Below, piece by piece: positions 1 to 6,035 of a DNA stretch of 8,335 nucleotides. This DNA comes from Acidobacteriaceae bacterium. GTDB lineage: Bacteria; Acidobacteriota; Terriglobia; Terriglobales; Acidobacteriaceae. Each line of letters starts with the position of its first letter. Position 1 is the stretch's first letter. The notes beneath the pieces are model-generated. The model saw only the letters and a list, made by a program, of their open reading frames with translations, did not search any database and was not told the origin of the DNA. The position numbers and the translations under genes were made by a program. The stretch is from NCBI GenBank assembly GCA_003132825.1, contig PKYX01000308.1, forward strand, positions 152 to 8,486, read 5' to 3'.

Positions 1-67
1 CCCGACTGGCGCCGGTGATCAGAGCGACTTTTCCTGAAAGCTTCAGATCTGTAGTTTTCTCAGGCAT
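1..67 (-). CDS. Short-chain dehydrogenase/reductase, N-terminal fragment (runs off left edge)
   Basis: Reading the minus strand from an ATG at 67 gives 22 residues ending LSGKVALITGASR. This is the first beta strand of a Rossmann fold followed by the start of the TGxxxGxG cofactor loop (T18, G19) of the short-chain dehydrogenase/reductase family. These are NAD(P)-dependent oxidoreductases, usually about 250 residues long, so nearly all of the gene lies outside the window and the substrate cannot be told. An AGGAAG ribosome-binding site lies at 79-74, six bases from the ATG. A second ATG at 72 is out of frame and soon hits a stop, which supports the start at 67. The gene is divergent from the HEAT-repeat gene. 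The family call is firm for so short a piece because the motif and start signals agree. Confidence 0.82.
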   Translation of the reverse strand, partial: MPEKTTDLKLSGKVALITGASR

Positions 68-150
68 GCCATGCTTCCTAGAGTAACCGGACGAAGTCGT
101 ACAGCATATCATTTGACCGCGAACCGTCGCTATGGCGGCCAGGGGCGGGT

Positions 151-406
151 AGTGGGCGGTTTTGGTGGTGTCTTGCTTTCAACGACCCGGACCGACTGGA
201 GTAAAGACAGGCGTCTTACGATCCGGGGATGGCAGTCTTGTAGCAATAGTGCGCGGCCACGGCCAAATCCAGGCGATCGTGGCGACAACGAGAACCCATA
301 ACCAGAACCAAAGCTGATGTGCTTCCTTGCTCGATTCCACAACGTAATTATTGGTCAACCGCCCAAGGAAATCAAGGATTACGCCGCCTGGGCAGTGGGC
401 GGTTTT
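151..406. repeat. 13-bp direct repeat pair
   Basis: AGTGGGCGGTTTT occurs at 151-163 and again at 394-406, 243 bases apart, in the divergent SDR/HEAT spacer. The sequence is non-palindromic and identical in both copies; the flanks differ. It might be a pair of regulator-binding sites or chance. Confidence 0.4.
179..340 (-). CDS. Possible small single-pass membrane protein (53 aa)
   Basis: An open frame starting at a GTG at 340 would encode about 53 residues. A short charged and polar head (VESSKEAHQ) precedes a strongly hydrophobic tryptophan-rich segment (LWFWLWVLVVATIAWIW, roughly residues 10-26) and then a proline- and arginine-rich tail. This has the shape of a one-helix inner-membrane protein with its basic end in the cytoplasm. 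Against it, there is no Shine-Dalgarno sequence in front of the GTG and the family is unknown. It ends 111 bases before the SDR start on the same strand, so it could be co-transcribed with that gene. The frame may equally be chance. Confidence 0.22.
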   Translation of the reverse strand: MESSKEAHQLWFWLWVLVVATIAWIWPWPRTIATRLPSPDRKTPVFTPVGPGR

Positions 407-492
407 CAATTTATCTGTGCTTGAGATGCGGTACCTGCACAAAAACCGACCACGACCTCGACTGGTGTCTAATGGATTGGATTGGAATTCCA

Positions 493-1692
493 ATGACGAA
501 ATCTCTTGGGCGTTTGGTCTTGGCGATTATGGCGGTTCAGGCAGGTCAGGCGTGCTGGGCTCAGCAAATCATCGGGCGGATCCGTCCCGAAAAGCAACCC
601 TATCTCGTCGGAGAACCTGTTTTCGTTGTGCTGGATCTGGCCAATGCTGGGTCCGGACCCGTCTGGATCGGCGAGACCTGCGCGTGGTCAGACATGCAGT
701 TTGAAGCAACGACCGCTCCGAAACCTCGCCCCGAGGTAAGCCTATTCGGCTGTTGGGCAGGCGGCACGGCCGGGAGTTGCCTTGGCAATGCCAAGCAGAT
801 CCTTCCCGGGGGACACTACGAGAGACGTTACCTATTGGAGGGATCATTTCGGCTTGATTCTCCTGGGGTGTATCCGATTCGGGCTCGGCACAAGATCGAC
901 ATATACGCAGGGGAAACGGACTATCGGGTTATCGCTTCGCAGGGCTTAGTCTCTGAGTTTCAGTTGAGCTTCGTGGAACATGATGACCAGGAACTTGCGT
1001 CCGCATACGCTCCGGTGTTGCGTGATCTCGACAGTCAAGACGCATTGACCAGTTCCCTCGCCATCAGGGCAGTGGTTCAAGATCCTCCCCGCTTTCTTGA
1101 AGAAGTGATTCTGTCGCTGGCGGACCATCCGAAGACGGCGGCAGCCAGTATGTCAGGGCTGGAACGGCTGGCGACGCCGCGGGCCAAGGGCAAGCTCGCT
1201 GCATTGTCAGGAGCGGGCAACCCCGAAGCCATTCGTCAAAGGGCGATACCGGCGTTGGCGGCACTGGGTGACTCTGCGTATTGCTCATCCATGCTCAACA
1301 TCGGCCAGAAGAGTTCCCAATACTCCCGCTCCATCGCTCTCCGAGCAGCCGGCTATTTGTGCGGGGAAAAAGCGCTGCCACTTTTGAACAGCTTGCTTCC
1401 CGCAGCCGACGCGGCGTCGCGCTTTGAGCTTGCGTACGCTCTGGGAAACAGTCATAGCCGGAAAGCAATCCCCGTATTGATTTCTCTCCTCCTCGATGCG
1501 AATTCTGATGTGCGCCGGGCGGCTGTCGATTCACTTACGAATCTGACGCATCGAAGCTCGAGGAGTGGAATCGATGATAAGGAAGCAGCCGGGACAGCTC
1601 ACGACGAGTGGATCACTTGGTGGGCGACCGAGGGAGCAACCGCGAAAATCTACCGCATTGACGACTGCAGCGAAAGGATGCCTTTGCAGTGA
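493..1692 (+). CDS. Secreted HEAT-repeat domain protein
   Basis: The protein is 399 residues from the ATG at 493. That start is preferred to an in-frame ATG at 472, and to a far-upstream one at 319, because it places a signal peptide at the N-terminus: basic MTKSLGR, a hydrophobic core, and a CWA|QQ signal-peptidase I site near residue 23. Residues about 25-165 form a beta-rich region (PYLVGEPVFVVLDLANAG), probably an Ig-like sandwich, with cysteines at 63, 87 and 96 that could form disulfides after export. Residues about 170-380 are short paired helices of HEAT type; the clearest is AIPVLISLLLDANSDVRRAAVDSL at about 325-348. HEAT arrays serve as protein-binding scaffolds, and the partner cannot be inferred. 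It ends in a Trp-rich segment (DEWITWWATEG). The Shine-Dalgarno sequence is weak. The gene is monocistronic, followed by a stem-loop-rich convergent spacer. Confidence 0.82.
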   Translation: MTKSLGRLVLAIMAVQAGQACWAQQIIGRIRPEKQPYLVGEPVFVVLDLANAGSGPVWIGETCAWSDMQFEATTAPKPRPEVSLFGCWAGGTAGSCLGNAKQILPGGHYERRYLLEGSFRLDSPGVYPIRARHKIDIYAGETDYRVIASQGLVSEFQLSFVEHDDQELASAYAPVLRDLDSQDALTSSLAIRAVVQDPPRFLEEVILSLADHPKTAAASMSGLERLATPRAKGKLAALSGAGNPEAIRQRAIPALAALGDSAYCSSMLNIGQKSSQYSRSIALRAAGYLCGEKALPLLNSLLPAADAASRFELAYALGNSHSRKAIPVLISLLLDANSDVRRAAVDSLTNLTHRSSRSGIDDKEAAGTAHDEWITWWATEGATAKIYRIDDCSERMPLQ

Positions 1693-1854
1693 ACTGCTCG
1701 AGTTTCGCGAAGGCGGTCTTTGTCTAAAAGGCTAATTTCCACGCGATGCACGACCTTCGACGAGACATTCCAATGGCTTGGTTAGGTGAAACGGAGCGGC
1801 AATGCAGACATCGAGCCATAGTGAGGGACAGCCTGGAGGGCTCACCGAGCCGAT

Positions 1855-1899
1855 GCTCAGCAGCGCGAGAGTTTTGTCCTCTCGCGCTGTGCACTGAGC
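1855..1899. repeat. Large inverted repeat / stem-loop
   Basis: GCTCAG then CAGCGCGAGAG (1855-1871) is mirrored by CTCTCGCGCTG (1879-1889) and CTGAGC (1894-1899). This is 17 perfect base pairs closed by a 7-base loop, with a single 4-base bulge (TGCA) on the right arm. A small hairpin, GGCTC-ACC-GAGCC, lies directly to its left at 1839-1851. No T tract follows in either direction. Confidence 0.75.
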
Positions 1900-1924
1900 G
1901 GAAGCTGTCAGCGGACGATAAACG

Positions 1925-1936
1925 CCAAGGCCTTGG
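1925..1936. repeat. 12-bp perfect palindrome
   Basis: CCAAGGCCTTGG is an uninterrupted palindrome without a loop. It is better suited to a protein-binding site than to an RNA hairpin, or may be chance. Confidence 0.35.
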
Positions 1937-1970
1937 AAGTCCCTTTCCCGACAGGTCCGAATCTACACCA

Positions 1971-1992
1971 ACGGAGAACGCGGGTTCTCCGT
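1971..1992. repeat. 9-bp stem-loop
   Basis: ACGGAGAAC and GTTCTCCGT pair perfectly around a GCGG tetraloop. It is about 70 bases from the large stem-loop and shares the convergent HEAT/CsbD spacer. No T tract follows. Confidence 0.6.
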
Positions 1993-2127
1993 CCGATGCT
2001 GAGCCAGCACACAATGATCTCGGCCTCCGTCAGTGTCGCAAAGCGGCAGACGTCAGGCACTCGGCCCACAACATGCCGTTGAACGCCATCTCGGCATGGG
2101 TGGAACGCCCAAGGGCAGCCGATTCAT

Positions 2128-2430
2128 CTACGCTGAATGCCTTTCTTTCAATTCTTCAATCTTGTCTTTGACCTTGTTCTTGGTGTCATCAATAGACTGG
2201 CTAACCTTGCCGCGGCTTTGGTCGGCCTGTTCAGCAGCGGCCTTCTCGTGGGAATTATGGACCTGCTTCGCGGCGTCTTTGGCGTCGCCCCAGGTTTCTT
2301 TTACTGCGCCCTTCGCTTGATCGAGAACGCCCTTGTTTGCCAGATTCTCATTGCCCACTGCTTCCCCAACACCTTGCTTGACCTTTCCCACTGCCTGATC
2401 AATTTTGCCCGAAACTTGGTCCTTATTCAT
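2128..2430 (-). CDS. CsbD-family stress-response protein
   Basis: The 100-residue protein is small, highly charged and lacks a signal peptide or membrane segment, so it is cytoplasmic. Residues about 5-55 fit the CsbD domain: VSGKIDQAVGKVKQGVGEAV followed by the KGVLDQAKGAVKETWGDAKDA helix. The rest is a Lys/Glu/Asp-rich helical tail (DDTKNKVKDKIEELKE), making it longer than the usual 60-70-residue CsbD. The family is induced by general stress (sigma-B dependent in Bacillus), and its molecular role is not known. A strong ribosome-binding site (AAGGGGGA, minus strand 2445-2438) lies seven bases from the ATG. A weak promoter-like pair, TTGCCC with a 17-base spacer and TATGGC, lies about 2520-2492 on the same strand. 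The gene stands alone, divergent from tatA. Confidence 0.9.
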   Translation of the reverse strand: MNKDQVSGKIDQAVGKVKQGVGEAVGNENLANKGVLDQAKGAVKETWGDAKDAAKQVHNSHEKAAAEQADQSRGKVSQSIDDTKNKVKDKIEELKERHSA

Positions 2431-2584
2431 AAATGGATCCCCCTTGTCTTATTGAACGCCACTTAACTCTAAGGCCCCAAACCGTGCTTAGGCCATACGG
2501 CGAATACCCTAGGGGGGCAAATTTTAACGGTAGCGTCTTCGTCGTGACTTGCGGACCAAGCTCGAGAGTGTGACGCCATACCAA

Positions 2585-2619
2585 AGGGAACCATCGGAGG
2601 TAACAAAATGTGGTTCCCT
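2585..2619 (+). promoter_or_regulatory. Stem-loop presenting a Shine-Dalgarno sequence in its loop
   Basis: AGGGAACCA (2585-2593) and TGGTTCCCT (2611-2619) pair over 9 bases. The 17-base loop holds GGAGG (2596-2600) and, seven bases later, an ATG (2608-2610) that ends the loop. If transcribed on the plus strand, this would place a start signal at a hairpin apex, which could tune translation. The role is inferred. Confidence 0.35.
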
Positions 2620-2784
2620 AAATCGCGGCTGGAGGAGAGGCCTACGCACGCCTTTGGAATGCGTTTGTCCCTACACCTCTCGCTTCCAGCGCTGGGCCCC
2701 GTGTATCGCCTCCGCCAGGTTCGGAGAGACGCACGCGAGGCTCTTGCCTGTAGTACGAAATGGCGGCGAACTTGGATGTTTTGA
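2608..2784 (+). CDS. Possible small ORF (58 aa), unknown
   Basis: The ATG at 2608 follows a perfect GGAGG with a 7-base gap, the best-looking start signal in this spacer, and the frame runs 58 codons to a TGA. The translation begins MWFPKSRLEERPTHAFGMRL and is rich in Arg and Leu, with no membrane segment, signal peptide or known motif. The first codons lie in the right arm of a stem-loop. It could be a leader peptide or a small basic protein, or the start signal could be chance. It is not in the tatA frame and ends 301 bases before that gene. Confidence 0.25.
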   Translation: MWFPKSRLEERPTHAFGMRLSLHLSLPALGPVYRLRQVRRDAREALACSTKWRRTWMF

Positions 2785-3085
2785 AAAACTTTTCTTCCGC
2801 TGCAACCCGCACCGCCCGCTGCGCACCTTAATTGCGAACCAGCGATTGTCCCTCCTGGTTTCCCTAGTTCCGCAAGGTTCCTGTCTTGCGCTTATCAATG
2901 CCCGCACAGCTCTTGAGCCTGGTGTACGGCGGCGGGATATCGACTGGGGATTCTTTCCGATTGAACGGAAACATCAAGTAATGGGGCGCGGGCTGGCGGA
3001 GAACCTGCCGTCGGCCCGTGTAGTTTCAAGAATCCGGCATTTGTCGAAACTCAGATCAACCAAGAGTCAGAAAATCGGAGGAGTC

Positions 3086-3310
3086 ATGTTTGAAGGATTG
3101 TTTCAACCAATGCACTTGCTAATCATTGCTGGAATCGCGCTATTGATCTTTGGGCCGAAGAGGTTGCCGGAACTGGGTAAAGGATTGGGTGAGGGTTTGC
3201 GCGGATTTAAAGCCGCGATGAATCCAGACGCAGGCAAGCCCGAGGAGCCCAAAACAACCAGTGATCTGGAGGCCAAAACTGATCTAGAAACCAAAACTCC
3301 ACGTGGGTAG
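3086..3310 (+). CDS. tatA: Twin-arginine translocase subunit TatA/TatE
   Basis: The protein has 74 residues, normal for TatA. A short periplasmic start (MFEGLFQPMH) precedes the membrane helix (LLIIAGIALLIF, about 11-22). The FGPKRLPELG hinge (22-31) and an amphipathic helix (GKGLGEGLRGFK, to about 42) follow, all hallmarks of TatA/E. The hydrophilic tail contains a 6-residue tandem repeat, DLEAKT-DLETKT (60-71). TatA oligomers form the passage through which TatC passes folded twin-arginine substrates across the inner membrane. The ATG at 3086 is chosen because GGAGGAG ends four bases before it and it begins exactly at the conserved N-terminus. No tatB or tatC is in the window, so this is a solitary copy. 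Two Tat-signal proteins are encoded convergently just downstream. Confidence 0.95.
   Translation: MFEGLFQPMHLLIIAGIALLIFGPKRLPELGKGLGEGLRGFKAAMNPDAGKPEEPKTTSDLEAKTDLETKTPRG
3263..3298 (+). repeat. 18-bp imperfect tandem repeat in tatA tail
   Basis: Two adjacent 18-base units encode DLEAKT and DLETKT. They differ at three bases, one of which changes the residue. This points to a recent duplication in the disordered C-terminal tail. Confidence 0.6.
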
Positions 3311-3327
3311 AATCGCCGGTCAGGAGT

Positions 3328-3355
3328 GCGGCTCTATGCCCGTGGGCAGAGCCGC
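3328..3355. terminator. Stem-loop just after tatA, probable terminator
   Basis: GCGGCTCT (3328-3335) pairs with AGAGCCGC (3348-3355), and GCCC/GGGC can add pairs inside. It starts 17 bases after the tatA stop. The plus-strand sequence after it is CCCCC rather than T, so it is not a canonical intrinsic terminator. Its position between convergent genes fits a bidirectional transcription block or RNA-stabilising hairpin. Confidence 0.45.
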
Positions 3356-3397
3356 CCCCCGTCGACGACCGGAAAGGCGTCGAAAATGCCGGAGGCC

Positions 3398-3473
3398 GCA
3401 GGTCCGGGACGAATCCCGAGCCACGCGCTGGTCAAAGGCTCTTCCTGAACCGAGGGAAAAGCCCTGGACCTGC
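3398..3473. repeat. Nested inverted repeats in the tatA / ferritin-like convergent spacer
   Basis: GCAGGTCC (3398-3405) is mirrored by GGACCTGC (3466-3473), extendable inward by a G-T wobble and two G-C pairs. Inside the enclosed loop GAGCC (3418-3422) and GGCTC (3437-3441) can also pair. This could be a folded 3' end for one of the convergent transcripts. No T tract is present. Confidence 0.4.
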
Positions 3474-3586
3474 AGCACACCCAGAAAACAAACTACCTTC
3501 TGAGCTGTTTCATCACGATCTCCAGCCCATGCATTCTTCCTTATTTGTTCACCGAACTGTGGGCATCGTTTGCGACTTGTCTGCTT

Positions 3587-4624
3587 CTATTTGAAGCCGT
3601 TGGGGCCTGCATTCATGCCTGCGGGGAAGAACACTCCCATGGCAGGGCTGACGACGGTGGTACCGTTGACCGCGCCGCCACCGGTGACGATGTTCAGGAC
3701 TTGGGTGGTGTTGCGAGCGAAGGCGATAACGTTGGTTGGATCAGCATCGGTCAGGCGTGTTGCCATTGCGTTGGCACCACCGTGGAGCGAAACCGAAAAG
3801 GGCGCCAACCCATAGTCGTCGGGGTTTGCGTCGAATGGGCCGGGTGCCACGCCGAGCAGACCCGCCATTGAGAGCGCGGCACGGAGTGTCGAAATCAGGT
3901 TGGTGTAACCAGCAATGCTCGTGCCGGTTGGATCGATATAGTTGATGGTCGTTCGGATGAGACCGGCGTGATAGGCCTCGACCGCAAGGATGCCGGCGGC
4001 GGTCATCAGGTTTGCGGACATGGTGAGCAGCGAGGCCGCCCCATGGTACGCAGTGACGCCCACATCCTCGAATACGTAGGCACCGACGAGGAAGGTGTCA
4101 TCGCTGGCATACGGGCTGAAGCTCGCACCATTGGGGATGTTCGCCGCGGTAGCGAGTGTCTGGAAGGATGTGCCGAGGTCGATGGCAGGCTGGGCGACGG
4201 CAGAACTGCCGAGCGCAGTCAGCAGCAACTGGACATGCTTGCCCTCTTCGACGGCCGTCTCGATCGCATAGGACGCGACGGGAATGGTGGTGAAGGGAAC
4301 TTGGCTGCCGCCCGAAACGGTGCCCGGAGTGCCTACGGTTCCGGAGAGCGTGATTTGCAGGGCGCCGACCGCCATGGATGCGGCGTTTGGCTTATCGATG
4401 GTAGTGCCGAAGGCCGCCAGGTAATAGAAATTCGCCTCGAGATACTCGAGATTGAGGGCGAAGTTAAGAATGTCTGCGTCCGTATAGGATGCGGTTGCGG
4501 CCTTCGCCAGGGGGGCGCTCGCGCCTATCATCAGGCCAGCGAGCGACGCTACGCTGAGAGTCAGCATCTTGCGCCGACCCGTGGTGATGATGTCATCCAG
4601 AACTTGAGTCTCTTGATTTGCCAT
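3587..4624 (-). CDS. Ferritin-like (Ferritin_2 / desiccation-related type) protein with Tat-like signal
   Basis: This 345-residue protein is the second gene of the ferritin-like pair. The N-terminus carries a twin-arginine motif (TGRRKML, R17-R18, with Met where Phe is usual), a hydrophobic stretch and a likely cleavage site after APLAKA at residue 42, predicting a soluble periplasmic or exported product. The four-helix core follows: DILNFALNLEYLEANFYYLA (E60, E63), AIETAVEEGKH (E127, H130), VFEDVGVTAY (E186) and ILAVEAYHAG (E216, H219). Glu and ExxH pairs are the expected di-metal ligands. The helix-A sequence closely resembles the plant desiccation-related protein PCC13-62 family. The C-terminal third, beyond about 240, is shared only with its paralogue here. 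The ATG has AAAGGA 12 bases upstream, rather far. It lies 34 bases after the first gene, so they form an operon. Iron storage or oxidation is possible but unproven. Confidence 0.88.
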   Translation of the reverse strand: MANQETQVLDDIITTGRRKMLTLSVASLAGLMIGASAPLAKAATASYTDADILNFALNLEYLEANFYYLAAFGTTIDKPNAASMAVGALQITLSGTVGTPGTVSGGSQVPFTTIPVASYAIETAVEEGKHVQLLLTALGSSAVAQPAIDLGTSFQTLATAANIPNGASFSPYASDDTFLVGAYVFEDVGVTAYHGAASLLTMSANLMTAAGILAVEAYHAGLIRTTINYIDPTGTSIAGYTNLISTLRAALSMAGLLGVAPGPFDANPDDYGLAPFSVSLHGGANAMATRLTDADPTNVIAFARNTTQVLNIVTGGGAVNGTTVVSPAMGVFFPAGMNAGPNGFK

Positions 4625-4658
4625 GGAATTTTCCCGTCCTTTGGGTAATAGGTGCTGC

Positions 4659-5693
4659 TTAGGCTGTGGTGGTGGCGAAGACGCTGTTAACGCCGCTGGG
4701 AAAGAACCCGCCGTTCTTCGCCCCGACCGTTGGCGAACCGTAGACGATGTGCAGGACCTGGTTCACGGTGCGTGCAAAGCCAACGGCGTTGGCCGCACTA
4801 GCCGCAACGATCGAACTCGGCATGGTCAGGCTTGTCGGCAAGGTGAGCAACGTCTCAACCGACCCTGTCGTTGAAGGGGCTGCGCTGTTGCCGACGGTGA
4901 GCGTCGCACGCAGATCCTCCACCAGATTGGCAGCGCCAAGGTAGGGATATGCGCTCTCGGATCCCGCAGCGATGGCTCGTCCGGTGAGCGAGGTGCGGAT
5001 GTAGCCGGCGTGGTAGGCCTCGACGGCCAGAATACCCGCGGCTGCGGTGAGATATCCCGCGGCGACGCCCGCCGCGCTGATCAGCGGAGCTGCGCCGGAA
5101 TACGCGGTTACCCCTACATCCTCGAAGATGAAACCACCAACGAGAAAATAGTCAAAGCTGGAAAAGGGATTGAAGGATCCTGCCCCAGTGGCGGCTGTGG
5201 TGATGGTGGCCGCAACCGCCAGCGGACCGAAAAAGGAAAGATCGATATCGGGCATAGGGACCGCGGCCGAACCGAGCGCGCTGCGAAGGAACCGAACGTG
5301 CGCCTGTTCCTCGAAGGCGATCTCGTTCAGAATCTCCTGTTGTGGACCTGTAAGGTCCGGGACTGCAGCAGCTTCGCCCGCGGTGACCGTACCCACGGTC
5401 TTGTAAGGCGATGCCGAGCCCGCGGTGGTATCGGAGGCTGCAAGGCCTGAACCCGTCGCCGCGTAAAGGTAGAACTGCGCCTCCAGATATTCCAAATTGA
5501 GAGCAAAGTTGAGGATGTCGGCATCAGTCGGTGCGGAAGGAGTGGGTGTGGGGGTGGGGGTGGGCGTGGCCGTACTGCTGCCGCCACATCCGACAAGGTT
5601 CAACGCCGCGGCTGCTCCTGCGGTGGCTCCCACTCCAGCCAGGAACTTGCGGCGCGAGAGGCCTAACTTGATGAGTGCACTCAACTTGTCCAC
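4659..5693 (-). CDS. Ferritin-like (Ferritin_2 / desiccation-related type) Tat lipoprotein
   Basis: The protein has 344 residues from a GTG at 5693; no ATG fits, and GGAGAG six bases upstream supports the start. The signal has a canonical twin-arginine motif (SRRKFL, 13-18), an alanine-rich core and a lipobox LVGC with C36, so the product should be Tat-exported and lipid-anchored. The residues after C36 are Gly-Gly, not Asp, which favours outer-membrane sorting if the usual rule applies. A Thr-Pro repeat linker (about 43-53) then leads to the ferritin-like bundle: NLEYLEAQFY (E68, E71), FEEQAH (E129, H132), IFEDVGVTAY (E191) and VEAYHAG (E225, H228). These match the putative metal ligands of the downstream paralogue. 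It is the first gene of the two-gene operon, behind the sigma/anti-sigma pair on the same strand. The biochemical role is unproven; desiccation or oxidative stress protection is plausible. Confidence 0.88.
   Translation of the reverse strand: MDKLSALIKLGLSRRKFLAGVGATAGAAAALNLVGCGGSSTATPTPTPTPTPSAPTDADILNFALNLEYLEAQFYLYAATGSGLAASDTTAGSASPYKTVGTVTAGEAAAVPDLTGPQQEILNEIAFEEQAHVRFLRSALGSAAVPMPDIDLSFFGPLAVAATITTAATGAGSFNPFSSFDYFLVGGFIFEDVGVTAYSGAAPLISAAGVAAGYLTAAAGILAVEAYHAGYIRTSLTGRAIAAGSESAYPYLGAANLVEDLRATLTVGNSAAPSTTGSVETLLTLPTSLTMPSSIVAASAANAVGFARTVNQVLHIVYGSPTVGAKNGGFFPSGVNSVFATTTA
5544..5564 (+). other. G-quadruplex-type motif in the Thr-Pro linker codons
   Basis: The plus strand, which is the template strand of the ferritin-like lipoprotein gene, reads GGG-TGT-GGGGG-T-GGGGG-T-GGG. 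That is four G runs with loops of 3, 1 and 1, which meets the usual G-quadruplex pattern. It arises from the hexamer-like repeat coding for Pro-Thr. Confidence 0.6.
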
Positions 5694-6035
5694 GATTTAC
5701 TCTCCTTAATAGATGGATGTTGGGCTTTCTGCAACAAGCCCTCCCTCATTTGATCCACCATCTCTAAGGAACGAGTGAAGATTGAACTCGGATGTGCGAA
5801 TGAGATATTTCTTTTATTCAGAGTCTGCTCAATCAGGTTCAGCGGCGCGACGCTGAGATCTGGGCTCTTGGTGAAGCACTCCCAACGGACAGACAAGGAC
5901 GACCGCACGAAACGGGATTGGGCGGTCCTTTACTGTAGGCGCGCAGCGAGTCCTAGGTAACGAGCAATTGGCGTGAGGGCGGGCGGATCAATGCTTGGCG
6001 GGCGAAGGCTTTCAACGCCAAGGTCTTTCGATCAG
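5694..6035. other. Spacer between anti-sigma and ferritin-like genes
   Basis: This 342-base gap separates two gene pairs on the same strand and should hold the ferritin operon promoter. It contains a bulged stem-loop at 5895-5930. No convincing promoter was identified: TTGAGC followed 17 bases later by AATATC, at about 5832-5804 on the minus strand, is a weak match only. A 75-residue minus-strand open frame overlapping the GTG start has no domain and was not accepted as a gene. Confidence 0.45.
5895..5930 (-). repeat. Bulged 9-bp stem-loop between the two gene pairs
   Basis: AAGGA (5895-5899) and CCGC (5903-5906) pair with GCGG (5922-5925) and TCCTT (5926-5930), with a 3-base bulge and a 15-base loop. 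On the minus strand it lies about 105 bases after the anti-sigma stop. It may weaken read-through into the ferritin genes, but there is no T tract. Confidence 0.4.

Larger units (their letters stand above)
68..492. other. Divergent intergenic region between SDR and HEAT-repeat genes
   Basis: This 425-base spacer must hold the promoters of both divergent genes. It contains a perfect 13-base direct repeat (AGTGGGCGGTTTT at 151-163 and 394-406) and a possible small membrane-protein ORF on the minus strand (179-340). No confident -10/-35 pair was recognised on either strand. Longer open frames here have no recognisable protein character. Confidence 0.5.
1693..2127. other. Convergent intergenic region with several stem-loops
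   Basis: The HEAT gene and the CsbD gene point towards each other across this 435-base gap. No open frame here looks like protein. It does contain a run of inverted repeats at 1839-1851, 1855-1899, 1925-1936 and 1971-1992. These could end transcription from both sides, but none is followed by a T tract on either strand, so they are not standard intrinsic terminators. A structured non-coding RNA is the alternative. Confidence 0.5.
2431..3085. other. Divergent intergenic region between CsbD and tatA genes
   Basis: This 655-base gap is long for a bacterial spacer. The tatA reading frame stays open upstream to 2549, but its translation there (many Arg, Cys and Pro, no domain) does not look like protein, and the strong ribosome-binding site is at the tatA ATG. 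The main structure is a 9-bp inverted repeat at 2585-2619 with a possible 58-residue ORF starting inside it. From about 2785 to 3070 nothing firm was recognised. Confidence 0.5.

Noticed and set aside
319..492. Upstream extension of the HEAT-repeat protein
   Set aside because: It would bury the signal peptide 58 residues inside the protein and has no ribosome-binding site.
1724..2171. ORFs of 96 and 141 codons in the HEAT/CsbD spacer
   Set aside because: They have no motif or ribosome-binding site, overlap each other on opposite strands, and run across the stem-loops.
2137..2466. Hydrophobic plus-strand ORF of 109 codons over the CsbD gene
   Set aside because: It is the complement of a Lys/Glu-rich coding sequence, which automatically yields Phe/Leu-rich antisense frames. 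The CsbD call on the minus strand is clear.
2549..3085. Upstream extension of tatA to a 253-residue protein
   Set aside because: The added residues have no domain and odd composition, while a strong GGAGGAG and the conserved TatA N-terminus place the start at 3086.
3545..5450. Long plus-strand ORFs (up to 226 codons) across the ferritin-like genes
   Set aside because: They are Gly/Arg-rich shadow frames opposite two well-supported minus-strand genes.
5681..5908. 75-codon minus-strand ORF overlapping the start of the ferritin-like lipoprotein
   Set aside because: It has no recognisable domain, and its end overlaps a gene with a good ribosome-binding site. It is probably chance.
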